Part shown: positions 26,532-35,831 of the stretch, in pieces | How the letters are laid out: each line of letters begins with the position of its first letter | Position numbering within the stretch: the first letter of the stretch is position 1 | Source of the DNA: Chitinophaga varians | GTDB lineage: Bacteria; Bacteroidota; Bacteroidia; Chitinophagales; Chitinophagaceae | DNA: 64,000 nt | Direction of reading: 5' to 3' | NCBI RefSeq assembly: GCF_012641275.1 | Contig: NZ_JABAIA010000001.1 | Span: forward strand, 434,001 to 498,000 | The notes under the pieces: generated by a model | Databases searched by the model: none | The model's input: the letters and a program-made list of their open reading frames with translations, nothing else | What the model was told of the DNA's origin: nothing | Made by a program: the position numbers and the translations under genes

Positions 26532-26731
26532 AAAAATGTATTTTGCTGTATAGTAACAGCAACTCTTTCGCAATAAATGCGCCGGCAAGGCCGCAGCATG
26601 GGAAGGAGCAATCCGGCTCAGGGTATGGGCATAAATCTCCACACAATGGTATGCACAGGGAACATTAGAGCGGGAAGCATATCATGCTCTGCCTTTTACA
26701 GGCAAACTGCGGAGGTGGCTGCCCGTTATAC

Positions 26732-28027
26732 TTATTTAAATAAATAATAGATCATCGCTATGGCGGCCATTGACATCAGCACCAGTGTGATGCCTCCCAG
26801 GATATTTGAAAACCAGGAATTCGTGTGTTCTTTCATTATTTTCCTGTTGTTCCCGATATGCATAATAATAGCCACCATGACCGGCGCAGTGAGGCCATAC
26901 GCAATAGCCGTTAACAACAGTGCTTTAATAGGACTGACCCCAAAAAAATCCATCGATAACCCAACAATAAGTGAAACGATAATGGACATATAAAATGGCT
27001 TGGCCTGGGTGAACGTTTTGTCCAGTCCCGCTTTCCAGCCGAAAGTCTCCGCCAGCATATAGGACAGCGAGCCCGCCAGCACTGGTATGGCGAGCAACCC
27101 TGTGCCCAGGACGCCGGTAGCAAAAATAGCATAGGTAAACTTTCCCGCCAGCGGCTGGAGCGCCCTCGCCGCCTGGTCCACCGTATCGATCTGACGTATG
27201 CCGCCTTTAAAGAGTACGCTTCCGGTGGTGAGAATAATAAAAAACATGACAGCATTTGACAGCAGCATACCGAGGTTTACATCCGTCTTCATATCATCCA
27301 ACATTCGTTTATCTACAAAAACAACCCCTTTTTGAGCGTTGTCCTCAGCCTCCATCGTCGTTTGCCAGAAAAACAAATAAGGAGAAATTGTCGTACCAAA
27401 TAATGCAACAATTATTGAAATAAATTCCTTATTAAAATAGAAGACAGGCACAAATGTTCTCCGAAGCACCTCCGGCCAGTCCTGATCAACCGAAAATGGC
27501 ACAATAATATACAGCAGCAGCGATAAACAGAGCCACTTCAGGATATTGGCAATTTTCCGGTACGGGTACCTGATGATGATAAACAACAGGACTCCCGTGA
27601 TAACAACACAAAAAACTGAAGCAGGAACAGCCGGAACAATCATATGTGCTACCGCACCCATTCCCTGTATATCCGCGCCAATGTTTAACGTAATGGCCGG
27701 GAAACTGAAAAGCAGCATGATAAAGAGGACCGGCTTGGAATAATGCTGTTTTAAAGTAACTGTCAGTCCCTGGGAAGTGACCATACCGATCCTGGCACAC
27801 ATACCCTGCACAGCGGCCATTAACGGGAATGTAACCAGTGCCGTCCACAGGGTGGCGAGGCCAAATTGTGCGCCAGCCTGCGAATAGGTGGCAATACCCG
27901 AAGGGTCATCATCGCTGGCGCCCGTTACCAGTCCTGGTCCAAATTTTTTAAAGAAACGCCATACTTTGTTTAGGCGCTTTGGATGCTTGGATAAATTTGC
28001 CATTTTATCTATAGTTCGATATTCCAT
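26732..28027 (-). CDS. NRAMP-family membrane transporter
   Basis: This 431-residue integral membrane protein has 11 hydrophobic segments. The first carries GPGLVTGASDDDPSGI, the NRAMP TM1 region with DPSG in place of the usual DPGN. TM6 reads GTTISPYLFF, so the methionine of the canonical A-M-P-H metal site is missing. That places it with NRAMP-related proteins rather than standard Mn/Fe MntH; Mg or another hard ion, or a non-metal cargo, is possible. The cargo is inferred only from motif differences. An ATG at 28003 is an alternative start. It is transcribed alone. Confidence 0.88.
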   Translation of the reverse strand: MEYRTIDKMANLSKHPKRLNKVWRFFKKFGPGLVTGASDDDPSGIATYSQAGAQFGLATLWTALVTFPLMAAVQGMCARIGMVTSQGLTVTLKQHYSKPVLFIMLLFSFPAITLNIGADIQGMGAVAHMIVPAVPASVFCVVITGVLLFIIIRYPYRKIANILKWLCLSLLLYIIVPFSVDQDWPEVLRRTFVPVFYFNKEFISIIVALFGTTISPYLFFWQTTMEAEDNAQKGVVFVDKRMLDDMKTDVNLGMLLSNAVMFFIILTTGSVLFKGGIRQIDTVDQAARALQPLAGKFTYAIFATGVLGTGLLAIPVLAGSLSYMLAETFGWKAGLDKTFTQAKPFYMSIIVSLIVGLSMDFFGVSPIKALLLTAIAYGLTAPVMVAIIMHIGNNRKIMKEHTNSWFSNILGGITLVLMSMAAIAMIYYLFK

Positions 28028-28196
28028 ACAGACACATTCTGTATCGTTTTTTTCAGTACCGGTTTTTGCACTTAGTCTAGCCGGGGCGTGCCATTGCCAT
28101 CACAATTCTGAGGCCAAAACCAGGGTTTAAGGCTGCATCAGGATGCTGTTCCATCCACATACCAAATGTACATCACATAAAATAATTCATACCTAT

Positions 28197-30182
28197 TTAC
28201 ATTCTCATGGAGTAGAGATATTTCACCATGTCATACAACAAGGGCATTCGGTTTTTATCTTTCATCAAAGCCGGACAATTTTTATCCATAAAGCGGGTGA
28301 TCTCCGGCGTAAATGCCACCATTGTCTCTTCATCAAAAGACAAGACACATGGCAAACGCATAGCATTAGGCTGTTCATAATAGGAATACGCTATTCGCAG
28401 TACCTCGTCATTATCATTCACCAACGTTACCGACATCCAGTTGGTGGTGGTACTAAACATATGCTCGCTATTCAACAGGATTTTACCAATTGCTGCACTG
28501 TCCAGTGATTGAATACTATCTACCAATGAAATCAGCTTATTAAAATCGACATTATTTTCCTCGATATAGAAAGAAGTACTACCTGGTCTTCCCTTTACCC
28601 TTCTGTTAACATTAAACGCCTGAATATCCTTTTTACATTGCTCATAGTCCTTTTGCGTAAATCCTAATTCTGTCATGACCGGCAATTTTTGGGGATCGTT
28701 ACAGACAGCTTTCACCAATCGGTCCACCTCATCTTTTGCTATCACCTCCACCGAAGATGCCATTCGCCTGGTATGCTCCGTTCCTTGGGCATTATTGTCC
28801 ATCAGTACAAATTCTTTTCCGTCTCTCTCATATTCCAGGTTATCGCTATAACCATGGAAACATCCCTGGCTGCCCGTAGAAACTATTACCCGACTAACAG
28901 CGTGATGCTGAAACCGGGACAGGTATGCGCCTTTCCGGTCCACTCTCATCTTACCATTGTTTATATCTACGTGATAAATGGAATCATTATTTACCTCAAA
29001 CGCTATTTCATTCTTTTGCGGGCTAAATGTCAGTGTATTCACATCAGGGCTTACAGCAAGTGTTAGCATAGGTTTCCATTCGTCCTTTTCCAATTTCCTT
29101 TTATAAACTATGCTGCCAGCAATTCCATACTCGTATTTATCAGGAGATATCCTAAATGGTTGTGGTTCCACCACAATATTGCCTGAGCGCAGCACAGGAA
29201 ACTGTTGCATACTTTTGTTTCCAGCTATACAAACAATATTATTATCGGTGAGCAAATAAAGGTTGCCGTTTACACAGGTTCCGGAAAACGGCACACCTGC
29301 TGCGTTTCCTACTACTGCCGTGTCCAGCCGCTCATTTACGTGAATAATGGATTTATCCTTCAATCTAAGGTACAAGTCGTCATGCTCCGGATCGGCATAA
29401 AAATCTTCAATATTCCTGATGTACTTCCAGTCTAAAGGGTTCTTTTCAGAAACGAAAACCATATTCTCCTGTTTTACCAGGAAGTAGTTTTTAAAGATGG
29501 TCACCCCATCCAACTCCGGACGTCTGTCGGGATTGGTCTTATCGTACTTTTTCTGGTCCAGCGGTGTGGCGATTCGTATCCAGCTTTTACCGTTATCGGA
29601 AGAATAGCCCAATGAGTTCCAGACAGAGCCCATGATCCCCTCTCGTTTGCTATTGCAGAACATTTTGGTATATCGCTGTTTCAAATCCGCAGATGGCGCA
29701 GTCTCCCATGTTTTCCCAAAATCAGCAGTATGAGCAACGCCTTTCCCAGCAACGGCCATCCAGGCTTCCCCATTGGACAGGCTTACCGCTGCGTCTATCC
29801 AGCCATCTTGTCCGAAATTCACGCGGGACCAGCTTTTTCCGCCGTCCTCCGTCCTGTAGATGACATCATATTTACCCTCATTTTCGATGAACCCGGACGT
29901 AAAAGCGGTATCATTATTAAACAGATTGGTACGTTCCAGTAACCATCCAAAGGGCCTGGAGTTTCCATCCATGGGTGATATACTGCGCCATAAACCACTG
30001 ACCGAATCAGCATAGGCGATTTCCCCCGTTTTTGTGGTGATGGCCATGCTGCCATGGGGAGACACGTTCAGCGTTCTGGCATAACTTTTAAAAGGGAATG
30101 GTGACCGGGATGGCTGTGCCCTAAGTTTGAGATGGCTGCCACAGCAGAGAAATAAGGTAAGGGTTATAATAATCCTGTTCAT
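28197..30182 (-). CDS. Secreted beta-propeller protein with BNR-like repeats
   Basis: This 661-residue protein has a signal peptide (about 1-23, ending LRAQ). Repeats of the Ser-x-Asp-x-Gly-x-x-Trp type are visible: TEDGGKSWSR, ADFGKTWE and SSDNGKSWIR in residues 105-205, so the N-terminal half is a sialidase/Ycf48-like propeller. The C-terminal 230 residues, after GTEHTRRMASSVEV, form a different helical domain of unknown type. It is probably periplasmic or extracellular. No hydrolase signature was found, so a binding or scaffold role is more likely. The gene is convergent with none and divergent from the pxp operon. Confidence 0.75.
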   Translation of the reverse strand: MNRIIITLTLFLCCGSHLKLRAQPSRSPFPFKSYARTLNVSPHGSMAITTKTGEIAYADSVSGLWRSISPMDGNSRPFGWLLERTNLFNNDTAFTSGFIENEGKYDVIYRTEDGGKSWSRVNFGQDGWIDAAVSLSNGEAWMAVAGKGVAHTADFGKTWETAPSADLKQRYTKMFCNSKREGIMGSVWNSLGYSSDNGKSWIRIATPLDQKKYDKTNPDRRPELDGVTIFKNYFLVKQENMVFVSEKNPLDWKYIRNIEDFYADPEHDDLYLRLKDKSIIHVNERLDTAVVGNAAGVPFSGTCVNGNLYLLTDNNIVCIAGNKSMQQFPVLRSGNIVVEPQPFRISPDKYEYGIAGSIVYKRKLEKDEWKPMLTLAVSPDVNTLTFSPQKNEIAFEVNNDSIYHVDINNGKMRVDRKGAYLSRFQHHAVSRVIVSTGSQGCFHGYSDNLEYERDGKEFVLMDNNAQGTEHTRRMASSVEVIAKDEVDRLVKAVCNDPQKLPVMTELGFTQKDYEQCKKDIQAFNVNRRVKGRPGSTSFYIEENNVDFNKLISLVDSIQSLDSAAIGKILLNSEHMFSTTTNWMSVTLVNDNDEVLRIAYSYYEQPNAMRLPCVLSFDEETMVAFTPEITRFMDKNCPALMKDKNRMPLLYDMVKYLYSMRM

Positions 30183-30264
30183 AGCGGTATACGGAATAAC
30201 GTGATGATATTAAGGTACAGAATCCTCCCGATATACCTTGTCAGAAATTTGTTATCTTGTTACC

Positions 30265-30975
30265 ATGAATCCTGACTACGTCATACATCCGCTTGGTGAC
30301 AGTGCTGTTATCCTTAAATGGCAGCAGCAGATAAGTATGGCAATACATCAGGAAGTGATGAAAACCTATTATAGCCTCCGCTCCGGGACATCTTCCTATA
30401 TCCTCGATCTGATACCGGCGTACGCCTCTTTAACCATCGTATATGATGCAGCACAACTCAGGCGTCACGAGCGTATACCGGGACTGCAGTGGATGACCGC
30501 CTATATACGGAAGCAAACAACCACACAGGCCACCGTTTCTTTCCCTGCTCCCCGGGAGCTGCACATCCCGGTGTGCTACGACCCGTCACTGGGACCGGAC
30601 ATCACAGAGATGGCCGCTTCCCGTCATGTGGCCATAGAAGATATCATCACCTGGCATTCACAAACCATATACACGGTATATCTGACAGGCTTCCTGCCGG
30701 GATTTCCGTATATGGGGGAAGTATGCCCTGCACTGGCAACCCCGCGCAGACAACAACCACGGCTACACGTTCCTGCCGGCAGCGTTGGCATTGCGGGCGT
30801 ACAGACGGGCATTTACCCGCTGGACTCCCCCGGAGGCTGGAATATCATCGGGCAAACGCCCCTCCGGATGTTTGATGCCGCCAAGGCAGATCCGTGCTAT
30901 TGCAGGCCCGGAGACCGGGTGCAGTTTATACCAGTCACACTGGAAGTTTTCAGACAGATACAACAGGAGCAATGA
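30265..30975 (+). CDS. pxpB: 5-oxoprolinase subunit PxpB (KipI-like)
   Basis: The protein has 236 residues from the ATG at 30265. It carries the KipI/Ahs1 domain with hallmark FLPGFPYMGEVCPALATPRR (about 142-161) and PAGSVGIAGVQTGIYP. With PxpA and PxpC it forms the ATP-dependent 5-oxoprolinase that opens 5-oxo-L-proline to glutamate. Its TGA overlaps the ATG of pxpC by 4 bases. It is the first gene of a four-gene operon. An in-frame ATG at 30238 is less likely. Confidence 0.92.
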   Translation: MNPDYVIHPLGDSAVILKWQQQISMAIHQEVMKTYYSLRSGTSSYILDLIPAYASLTIVYDAAQLRRHERIPGLQWMTAYIRKQTTTQATVSFPAPRELHIPVCYDPSLGPDITEMAASRHVAIEDIITWHSQTIYTVYLTGFLPGFPYMGEVCPALATPRRQQPRLHVPAGSVGIAGVQTGIYPLDSPGGWNIIGQTPLRMFDAAKADPCYCRPGDRVQFIPVTLEVFRQIQQEQ

Positions 30976-31970
30976 GCATAGCAGTACTACAACAGGGCAT
31001 CATGGACACGATACAGGACAAAGGCAGATATGGTTTCCAGCATCTTGGGATCAATCCCGGCGGCGTCATGGACCGTATAGCCATGGCCGTGGCCAATGCG
31101 CTCACCGGCAATCCACCCGGTGAAGCGGTGCTGGAATTACATTTCCCTGCCGGCAAATACCTGTTTGAAGCGCCTGCCCTGATTGCCTTGTCAGGAGGAG
31201 ATTTCAGCGCTGCGATCAACGGCCTCGCCGTACCGATGCATAAATTGCTGTATGTTCAGGCCGGCGCTATCCTGACGTTTGAAAAACTACGCTCCGGGGC
31301 ACGTTGCTACCTGGCCGTCCGCCATGGCTTCTCCCTGACGCCATGGCTTGGCAGCTACAGCACCCATCTGAAAGTGGCACAGGGAGGCTTTAATGGCAGG
31401 GCCCTCCGCAAAGGAGACAAACTACCGCTCCGTCAATCCGCGCAGTTTACCGGTGACAGGCACCCCGAAACATTTCCGTGGACAGCCGCCACCAGCCACC
31501 TGTATCATCAACAAGGTGCTGTCCGCATCCTGCCGGGCGCCTGTTGGGACATACTGGAGGCTTCTTCACAACAGCAGCTCACTACCGGCAGTTTCCTGAT
31601 AGGCCCGCATAGCGACCGTATGGGATTCCGGCTGAACGGCACGCCCCTGCGCACCGTCAGAAAAGAGGAGCAGTTATCTGCCGGCATATGCAGAGGAGCC
31701 ATACAGCTTCTCCCCGATGGCCAGCTGATCATACTGATGGCCGATCACCAGACTACCGGCGGCTACCCGGTGGCAGCACATGTCATCACCGCCGATATGC
31801 CGGCGCTGGCCCAGTATCAGCCCGGGCAGTCATTGCAGTTCAGCGTCATCAGCGGGGAAGCCGCAACAACGGCATTATGGCAACAGGAAAAAGCAGTACG
31901 CTACCTGCAACACGCCAGTCAGTTACATTTGGAAAAATGGTTACTACCATATGAATTATATCGATCTTAA
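30972..31970 (+). CDS. pxpC: 5-oxoprolinase subunit PxpC (KipA-like)
   Basis: The protein has 332 residues from the ATG at 30972, which overlaps the pxpB stop (ATGA); a longer frame upstream is only read-through of pxpB. It is a biotin-dependent carboxylase-like / Ahs2 domain protein with TIQDKGRYGFQHLGINPGG near the N-terminus and FLIGPHSDRMGFRL and DHQTTGGYPVAAHV further on. It works as a complex with PxpB and PxpA in 5-oxoproline cleavage. The C-terminus overlaps pxpA by 20 bases. Confidence 0.92.
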   Translation: MSIAVLQQGIMDTIQDKGRYGFQHLGINPGGVMDRIAMAVANALTGNPPGEAVLELHFPAGKYLFEAPALIALSGGDFSAAINGLAVPMHKLLYVQAGAILTFEKLRSGARCYLAVRHGFSLTPWLGSYSTHLKVAQGGFNGRALRKGDKLPLRQSAQFTGDRHPETFPWTAATSHLYHQQGAVRILPGACWDILEASSQQQLTTGSFLIGPHSDRMGFRLNGTPLRTVRKEEQLSAGICRGAIQLLPDGQLIILMADHQTTGGYPVAAHVITADMPALAQYQPGQSLQFSVISGEAATTALWQQEKAVRYLQHASQLHLEKWLLPYELYRS

Positions 31971-32691
31971 TTGTGACATGGGCGAAGGGCTGGACAATGA
32001 CGCAGCGATCATGCCCTTCATCTCCAGCGCCAACATTGCCTGTGGTTACCATGCCGGCAATGCAGACATCATGAACAAAACCGTGCTGCTGGCGACGGAA
32101 CACAAGGTAGCCATCGGCGCACATCCCGGATTTGCAGACCTGGAGCACTTCGGGCGCAGGGAACAACAGCTCACCGATACAGCGCTGTACGACCTGGTAT
32201 GCACGCAGATCTACGCGCTTCAGACTATCTGCCGCGCGCATGGCGTACCGCTGCACCATGTGAAGCCTCACGGCGCGCTGTATAATATGGCCGCCCGTAT
32301 ACCTGCTATGGCACAAACTATTGCAAAAGCCGTAAAAGACATTGACAGCCGCCTACGGCTCTTCGGGCTGAGCAACAGTTTCCTGATCAGCGCTGCGGCT
32401 GCAGCCGGCCTGAAAACTGTCAGCGAAGTATTTGCAGACCGGACGTACCAGGACGATGGATCGCTGACGGCCCGATCACAGCCAGGCGCTATGATCGAAA
32501 ATGAAACACTGGCCGTACAACAGGTACTGCAAATGGTCACCCGGCAGGAAGTGACCGCCCTGTCAGGGAGAGTTGTTCCGCTGAAAGCGGAAACCATCTG
32601 CATACACGGCGATGGCGCCCATGCGCTGGAATATGCCCGTGCCATACATACCGCCTTGCTTGATCATCATTTAACTGTCCAACACCCGTGA
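31951..32691 (+). CDS. pxpA: 5-oxoprolinase subunit PxpA (LamB/YcsF family)
   Basis: The protein has 246 residues from the ATG at 31951, chosen because the family begins directly with IDLNCDMGEG (residues 4-13). Other family motifs are ANIACGYHAGNADIM, AIGAHPGFAD, VKPHGALYN and EVFADRTYQDDGSL, and a C-terminal ICIHGDGAHAL. It is the third component of the ATP-dependent 5-oxoprolinase. It overlaps both neighbours, so expression is tightly coupled. Confidence 0.95.
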   Translation: MNYIDLNCDMGEGLDNDAAIMPFISSANIACGYHAGNADIMNKTVLLATEHKVAIGAHPGFADLEHFGRREQQLTDTALYDLVCTQIYALQTICRAHGVPLHHVKPHGALYNMAARIPAMAQTIAKAVKDIDSRLRLFGLSNSFLISAAAAAGLKTVSEVFADRTYQDDGSLTARSQPGAMIENETLAVQQVLQMVTRQEVTALSGRVVPLKAETICIHGDGAHALEYARAIHTALLDHHLTVQHP

Positions 32692-33863
32692 GTAAACAAA
32701 AATCTTCCGCCATTATGGGCGCTGCTTTCCTGATGGCCACTTCCGCTATCGGACCGGGCTTTCTGACGCAGACCACCGTTTTCACGTGGCAGCTGGGCGC
32801 CGCCTTCGGATTTGTGGTGCTGATATCTATCTTACTGGATATCGGCGCACAACTCAATATATGGCGTGTGCTGGCTATCACAGAGCGCCGCGCACAGGAC
32901 CTCGCCAATGACCTGTTGCCGGGACTGGGTTACCTGCTGGCCGCACTGGTAGTACTGGGCGGACTGGCTTTCAACATCGGAAACATAGCGGGTTGCGGAC
33001 TAGGGATACAGGTGATCACCGGGATGGACACGGTATATGGCGCGCTGCTCAGTTGCGGTATTGCATTATTCGTTTTCTGGATAAAAGAGATGGGATATAT
33101 GCTCGATCAGTTTACCCGTTGGCTGGGCCTGCTGATGGTGCTGCTGACCGTTTACATCGCTGTCAGCTCACAGCCGCCGCTCGGAGAAGCCATCCGCCAA
33201 ACCGTCTGGCCTTCCGTTATCGACACTAAAGCGATCATCACGCTGGTAGGCGGCACTGTTGGAGGATATATCAGTTTTGCCGGCGCACACCGGCTGCTGG
33301 ACGCGGGCATCAGCGGAACGGGGCAACTAAAGCTGGTCAACAAGAGCGCTGTCAGCGGTATCATTATCACCGGCATTATGCGCACCGTCCTGTTCCTGGC
33401 CACCCTTGGCGTAGTGGCCAAAGGCATAGCGCTGGACAGCAATAATCCGCCGGCATCGGTATTCCGCATCGTGGCGGGCGTAGCAGGCTACCGGTTCTTC
33501 GGCGTGGTGATGTGGAGCGCAGCGATTACTTCTGTTGTAGGCGCTGCTTATACTTCAGTATCTTTTCTGAAAACATTTCACCCCCTGATATTGGCCTATG
33601 AGCGCTGGATCATATCGTTCTTTATTGTTTTCTCCACCATCGTCTTTGTTTTCGTTGGAAACCCGGTACAGCTGTTGATTACAGCCGGTGCACTGAACGG
33701 TCTTATTCTACCGGTGGCATTGGCGGTGATATTGGTCGCTGCCCTGAAAAAGAAACTGATGGGCGCCTACAGATACCCTGTATGGCTACAGGCAATAGGC
33801 TGGTGCGTAGTACTCATTATGGGATGGCTCAGTACTGTTACGCTGATAGCCTGGATAAGATAA
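32688..33863 (+). CDS. NRAMP-like transporter linked to the 5-oxoprolinase operon (YcsG-like)
   Basis: This 391-residue membrane protein with about 11 hydrophobic segments starts at GTG 32688, overlapping the pxpA stop. The TM1 region reads ATSAIGPGFLTQTTVFT, an NRAMP-like start lacking the DPGN metal motif. A homologue (YcsG) lies beside pxpA in Bacillus. The shared operon suggests it carries 5-oxoproline or a related small molecule, or supplies an ion for the enzyme; neither is proven. It is the last gene of the operon. Confidence 0.85.
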   Translation: MSKQKSSAIMGAAFLMATSAIGPGFLTQTTVFTWQLGAAFGFVVLISILLDIGAQLNIWRVLAITERRAQDLANDLLPGLGYLLAALVVLGGLAFNIGNIAGCGLGIQVITGMDTVYGALLSCGIALFVFWIKEMGYMLDQFTRWLGLLMVLLTVYIAVSSQPPLGEAIRQTVWPSVIDTKAIITLVGGTVGGYISFAGAHRLLDAGISGTGQLKLVNKSAVSGIIITGIMRTVLFLATLGVVAKGIALDSNNPPASVFRIVAGVAGYRFFGVVMWSAAITSVVGAAYTSVSFLKTFHPLILAYERWIISFFIVFSTIVFVFVGNPVQLLITAGALNGLILPVALAVILVAALKKKLMGAYRYPVWLQAIGWCVVLIMGWLSTVTLIAWIR

Positions 33864-33871
33864 CAACGTGA

Positions 33872-34426
33872 TCATGATCGCTGAGGCTCGTAGTAAAATA
33901 CGGTGGCGCCTGAGCCAAAGGTTTTTGTTTTGGTGAGATGAAGCTTCATGCTCTCGCTTATATTGGCGAATAACGGCAGGCCTTTCCCTGCTATCACCGG
34001 ATGGATACAGAGCTGGAATTCATCGATCAGATGGAGGTTCAGCAAGGCAATAATCAAGCTTCGGCTGCCCACCAGGATATTTTTTCCCGGTTGCCGGCGC
34101 AATGCCAATACCTCTTCTTCAATACTTCTTTTCGCCAAAGTGGCACTGTCCCAGTCAACACTTTTCAGTGTATAGGAAAAAACTACTTTGGTAATATGCT
34201 CCATCACCATTGCAAATTCATCCGTTGATTTGTCGCCTGTGGGATTTTTCGCCACCAGGGGCCAGTAACTTTCCATCAGCTGGTAAGTGGTCCTTCCATA
34301 CAAGATAGTGTCTGCATTACGCAACAGCGCGGTGTAGTGATCATGCAGTTCATCATCTGCCACGCCATAGGTGTGATCACAATAACCATCAATCGTCATA
34401 TTAATTGCGGCAATCACCTTTCTCAT
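33872..34426 (-). CDS. Dihydrofolate reductase-like (RibD C-terminal) protein
   Basis: The protein has 184 residues from the ATG at 34426, since the family begins MRKVIAAINMTIDGY; an ATG at 34564 would add a 46-residue unrelated leader. Motifs of the RibD_C/YyaP group are present: NADTILYGRTTYQLM (about 36-50), ILVGSRSLIIALLNLHLIDEF and HPVIAGKGLPLF. It is probably an NADPH-dependent cytosolic reductase of unknown substrate. It is convergent with the pxp operon (8-base gap) and divergent from the hydrolase at 34594. Confidence 0.88.
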   Translation of the reverse strand: MRKVIAAINMTIDGYCDHTYGVADDELHDHYTALLRNADTILYGRTTYQLMESYWPLVAKNPTGDKSTDEFAMVMEHITKVVFSYTLKSVDWDSATLAKRSIEEEVLALRRQPGKNILVGSRSLIIALLNLHLIDEFQLCIHPVIAGKGLPLFANISESMKLHLTKTKTFGSGATVFYYEPQRS

Positions 34427-34593
34427 TTTTTTATCTTTTTTATAAAGATAACGGTAGATTTTCTCTCCCGCGACGGGAAAATACGACATTATGAGGGGGA
34501 TATTGTGACAGGCATATTGCCTGCTGTCGCCCATTTGTCTATTTTCACGTGACCAACATTCCACCAGCCGACTTTATTATAAACACAGAAAAC

Positions 34594-35727
34594 ATGAAAA
34601 GCGCCCTCAGCATATGTTTCATCATCACTACCGGTTTATTCGCAGGTGTTAAAACCCATGCCCAACAAAGCATACTGACTGACAACCCTTTGAAAAACAA
34701 ACTTGATTCCGCGGTGCATCAGGCAGCGCTGATCTATCTGAAAAACGACTCTGCCAATGGGCTGGTCATTGGAGTGACCCAAAACGGGCAGCGGCGGCTG
34801 TACCGTTATGGAGAGAATGTAAAGGGCAGTGGCCAGCTTACTCCTCCCGGGCTGTACTATAATATCGGCTCCGTGGCCAAAACGTTTGTCGCCACCATGC
34901 TCGCTGTGGCGGTGACAGAAAAGAAAGCAGCACTCCATGATGATATCCGGAAATATTTACCCGGCACATTTGACAATTTACAATTCAACGGTCACCCCAT
35001 ACGCCTGGTAGATTTAGCCAACCATACCTCCGGCCTGCCCGGCTCATTTCATGATTATTCCTGGGCAGCGGACCGGCTCAAAGGACAAACGCTCAGCGAA
35101 CAGGCCGATTTTTTCGCCACCTACACCCAGGACAGCCTGCTGGCAGATCTGCACAGATTAAGGCCAGACACCATACCAGGCACGCGGTTCCGCTATAACA
35201 GCGCCGCCTATATGCTGCTGACCTGTATCCTGGAACGGATTTACCGACAGTCTTATGACCAGCTGGTAACTACCTACCTGCAAAAGCACTTTGGCATGTT
35301 GCATACCACGCCCCTGCTTACCCGGACGGAGCTGAGGAATACAGCACAGGGATATAACCGCCAGGGCGACCAGGTGGCGTACATCAACCTGAAAGGCTAT
35401 TTTATAGGTCCTTCCATGAATGCGACGGTCAGTGACATAGTCAGTTACCTGCAAGCCCAGCTGGCAGAGAAAAACGAAGCTATCAGGCTGTCTCACCGGA
35501 CCACCTTTGGCAAAACAACCGATGGCTTTGGCGTCGGCCTCGGCTGGATGGCAAACGTGGAAAACGGTCAGCGTTACTTTTATCACGACGGTAACACGAA
35601 ACTCGGGTTCAATACGCTTTGTACCGTGTATCCGGGCCAACAGCTGGGGATTGTCATTATTGCCAACGATGTAGTTGGTCAGGACAGGTTAGGGCAACTG
35701 GAAAATAATATCAGGAAGTTCATGTAA
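34594..35727 (+). CDS. Serine beta-lactamase-like hydrolase (class C / PBP fold)
   Basis: The protein has 377 residues from the ATG at 34594, which gives a proper signal peptide ending in THAQQ. The catalytic S-x-x-K is S93-K96 in IGSVAKTF. The second motif YNS starts at Y201, and HDG (in place of KTG) is at 331-333 in YHDGNTKLGF. HTSGLPGSF is the usual family signature between them. Such periplasmic proteins act as D-aminopeptidases, esterases or peptidoglycan hydrolases; true beta-lactamase activity is possible but not implied by HDG. It is a single gene. Confidence 0.88.
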   Translation: MKSALSICFIITTGLFAGVKTHAQQSILTDNPLKNKLDSAVHQAALIYLKNDSANGLVIGVTQNGQRRLYRYGENVKGSGQLTPPGLYYNIGSVAKTFVATMLAVAVTEKKAALHDDIRKYLPGTFDNLQFNGHPIRLVDLANHTSGLPGSFHDYSWAADRLKGQTLSEQADFFATYTQDSLLADLHRLRPDTIPGTRFRYNSAAYMLLTCILERIYRQSYDQLVTTYLQKHFGMLHTTPLLTRTELRNTAQGYNRQGDQVAYINLKGYFIGPSMNATVSDIVSYLQAQLAEKNEAIRLSHRTTFGKTTDGFGVGLGWMANVENGQRYFYHDGNTKLGFNTLCTVYPGQQLGIVIIANDVVGQDRLGQLENNIRKFM

Positions 35728-35770
35728 GAGCATTCCGCCTCCCGTCCAAATTTGCCCGGAAACCGGGCAA

Positions 35771-35802
35771 TTTGCAAATGATAGTATATCAACATATATT
35801 TG
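35771..35802 (+). promoter_or_regulatory. Promoter of the GT39 gene
   Basis: TTTG at 35771-35774 and TATATTTG at 35795-35802 are spaced 20 bases apart. Both boxes match the Bacteroidota sigma-ABfr consensus (TTTG and TAnnTTTG) perfectly. The start codon at 35832 lies 29 bases after the -7 box. Confidence 0.7.
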
Positions 35803-35831
35803 TTCAATACAATCATTTACATACAGTACAT

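Noticed and set aside
28028..28196. Metal riboswitch upstream of the NRAMP-like gene
   Set aside because: The leader shows no recognisable yybP-ykoY or other riboswitch core on the minus strand.
34594..35727. Antibiotic-resistance beta-lactamase
   Set aside because: The third motif is HDG and the family includes many esterases and peptidases; resistance cannot be claimed from the fold alone.
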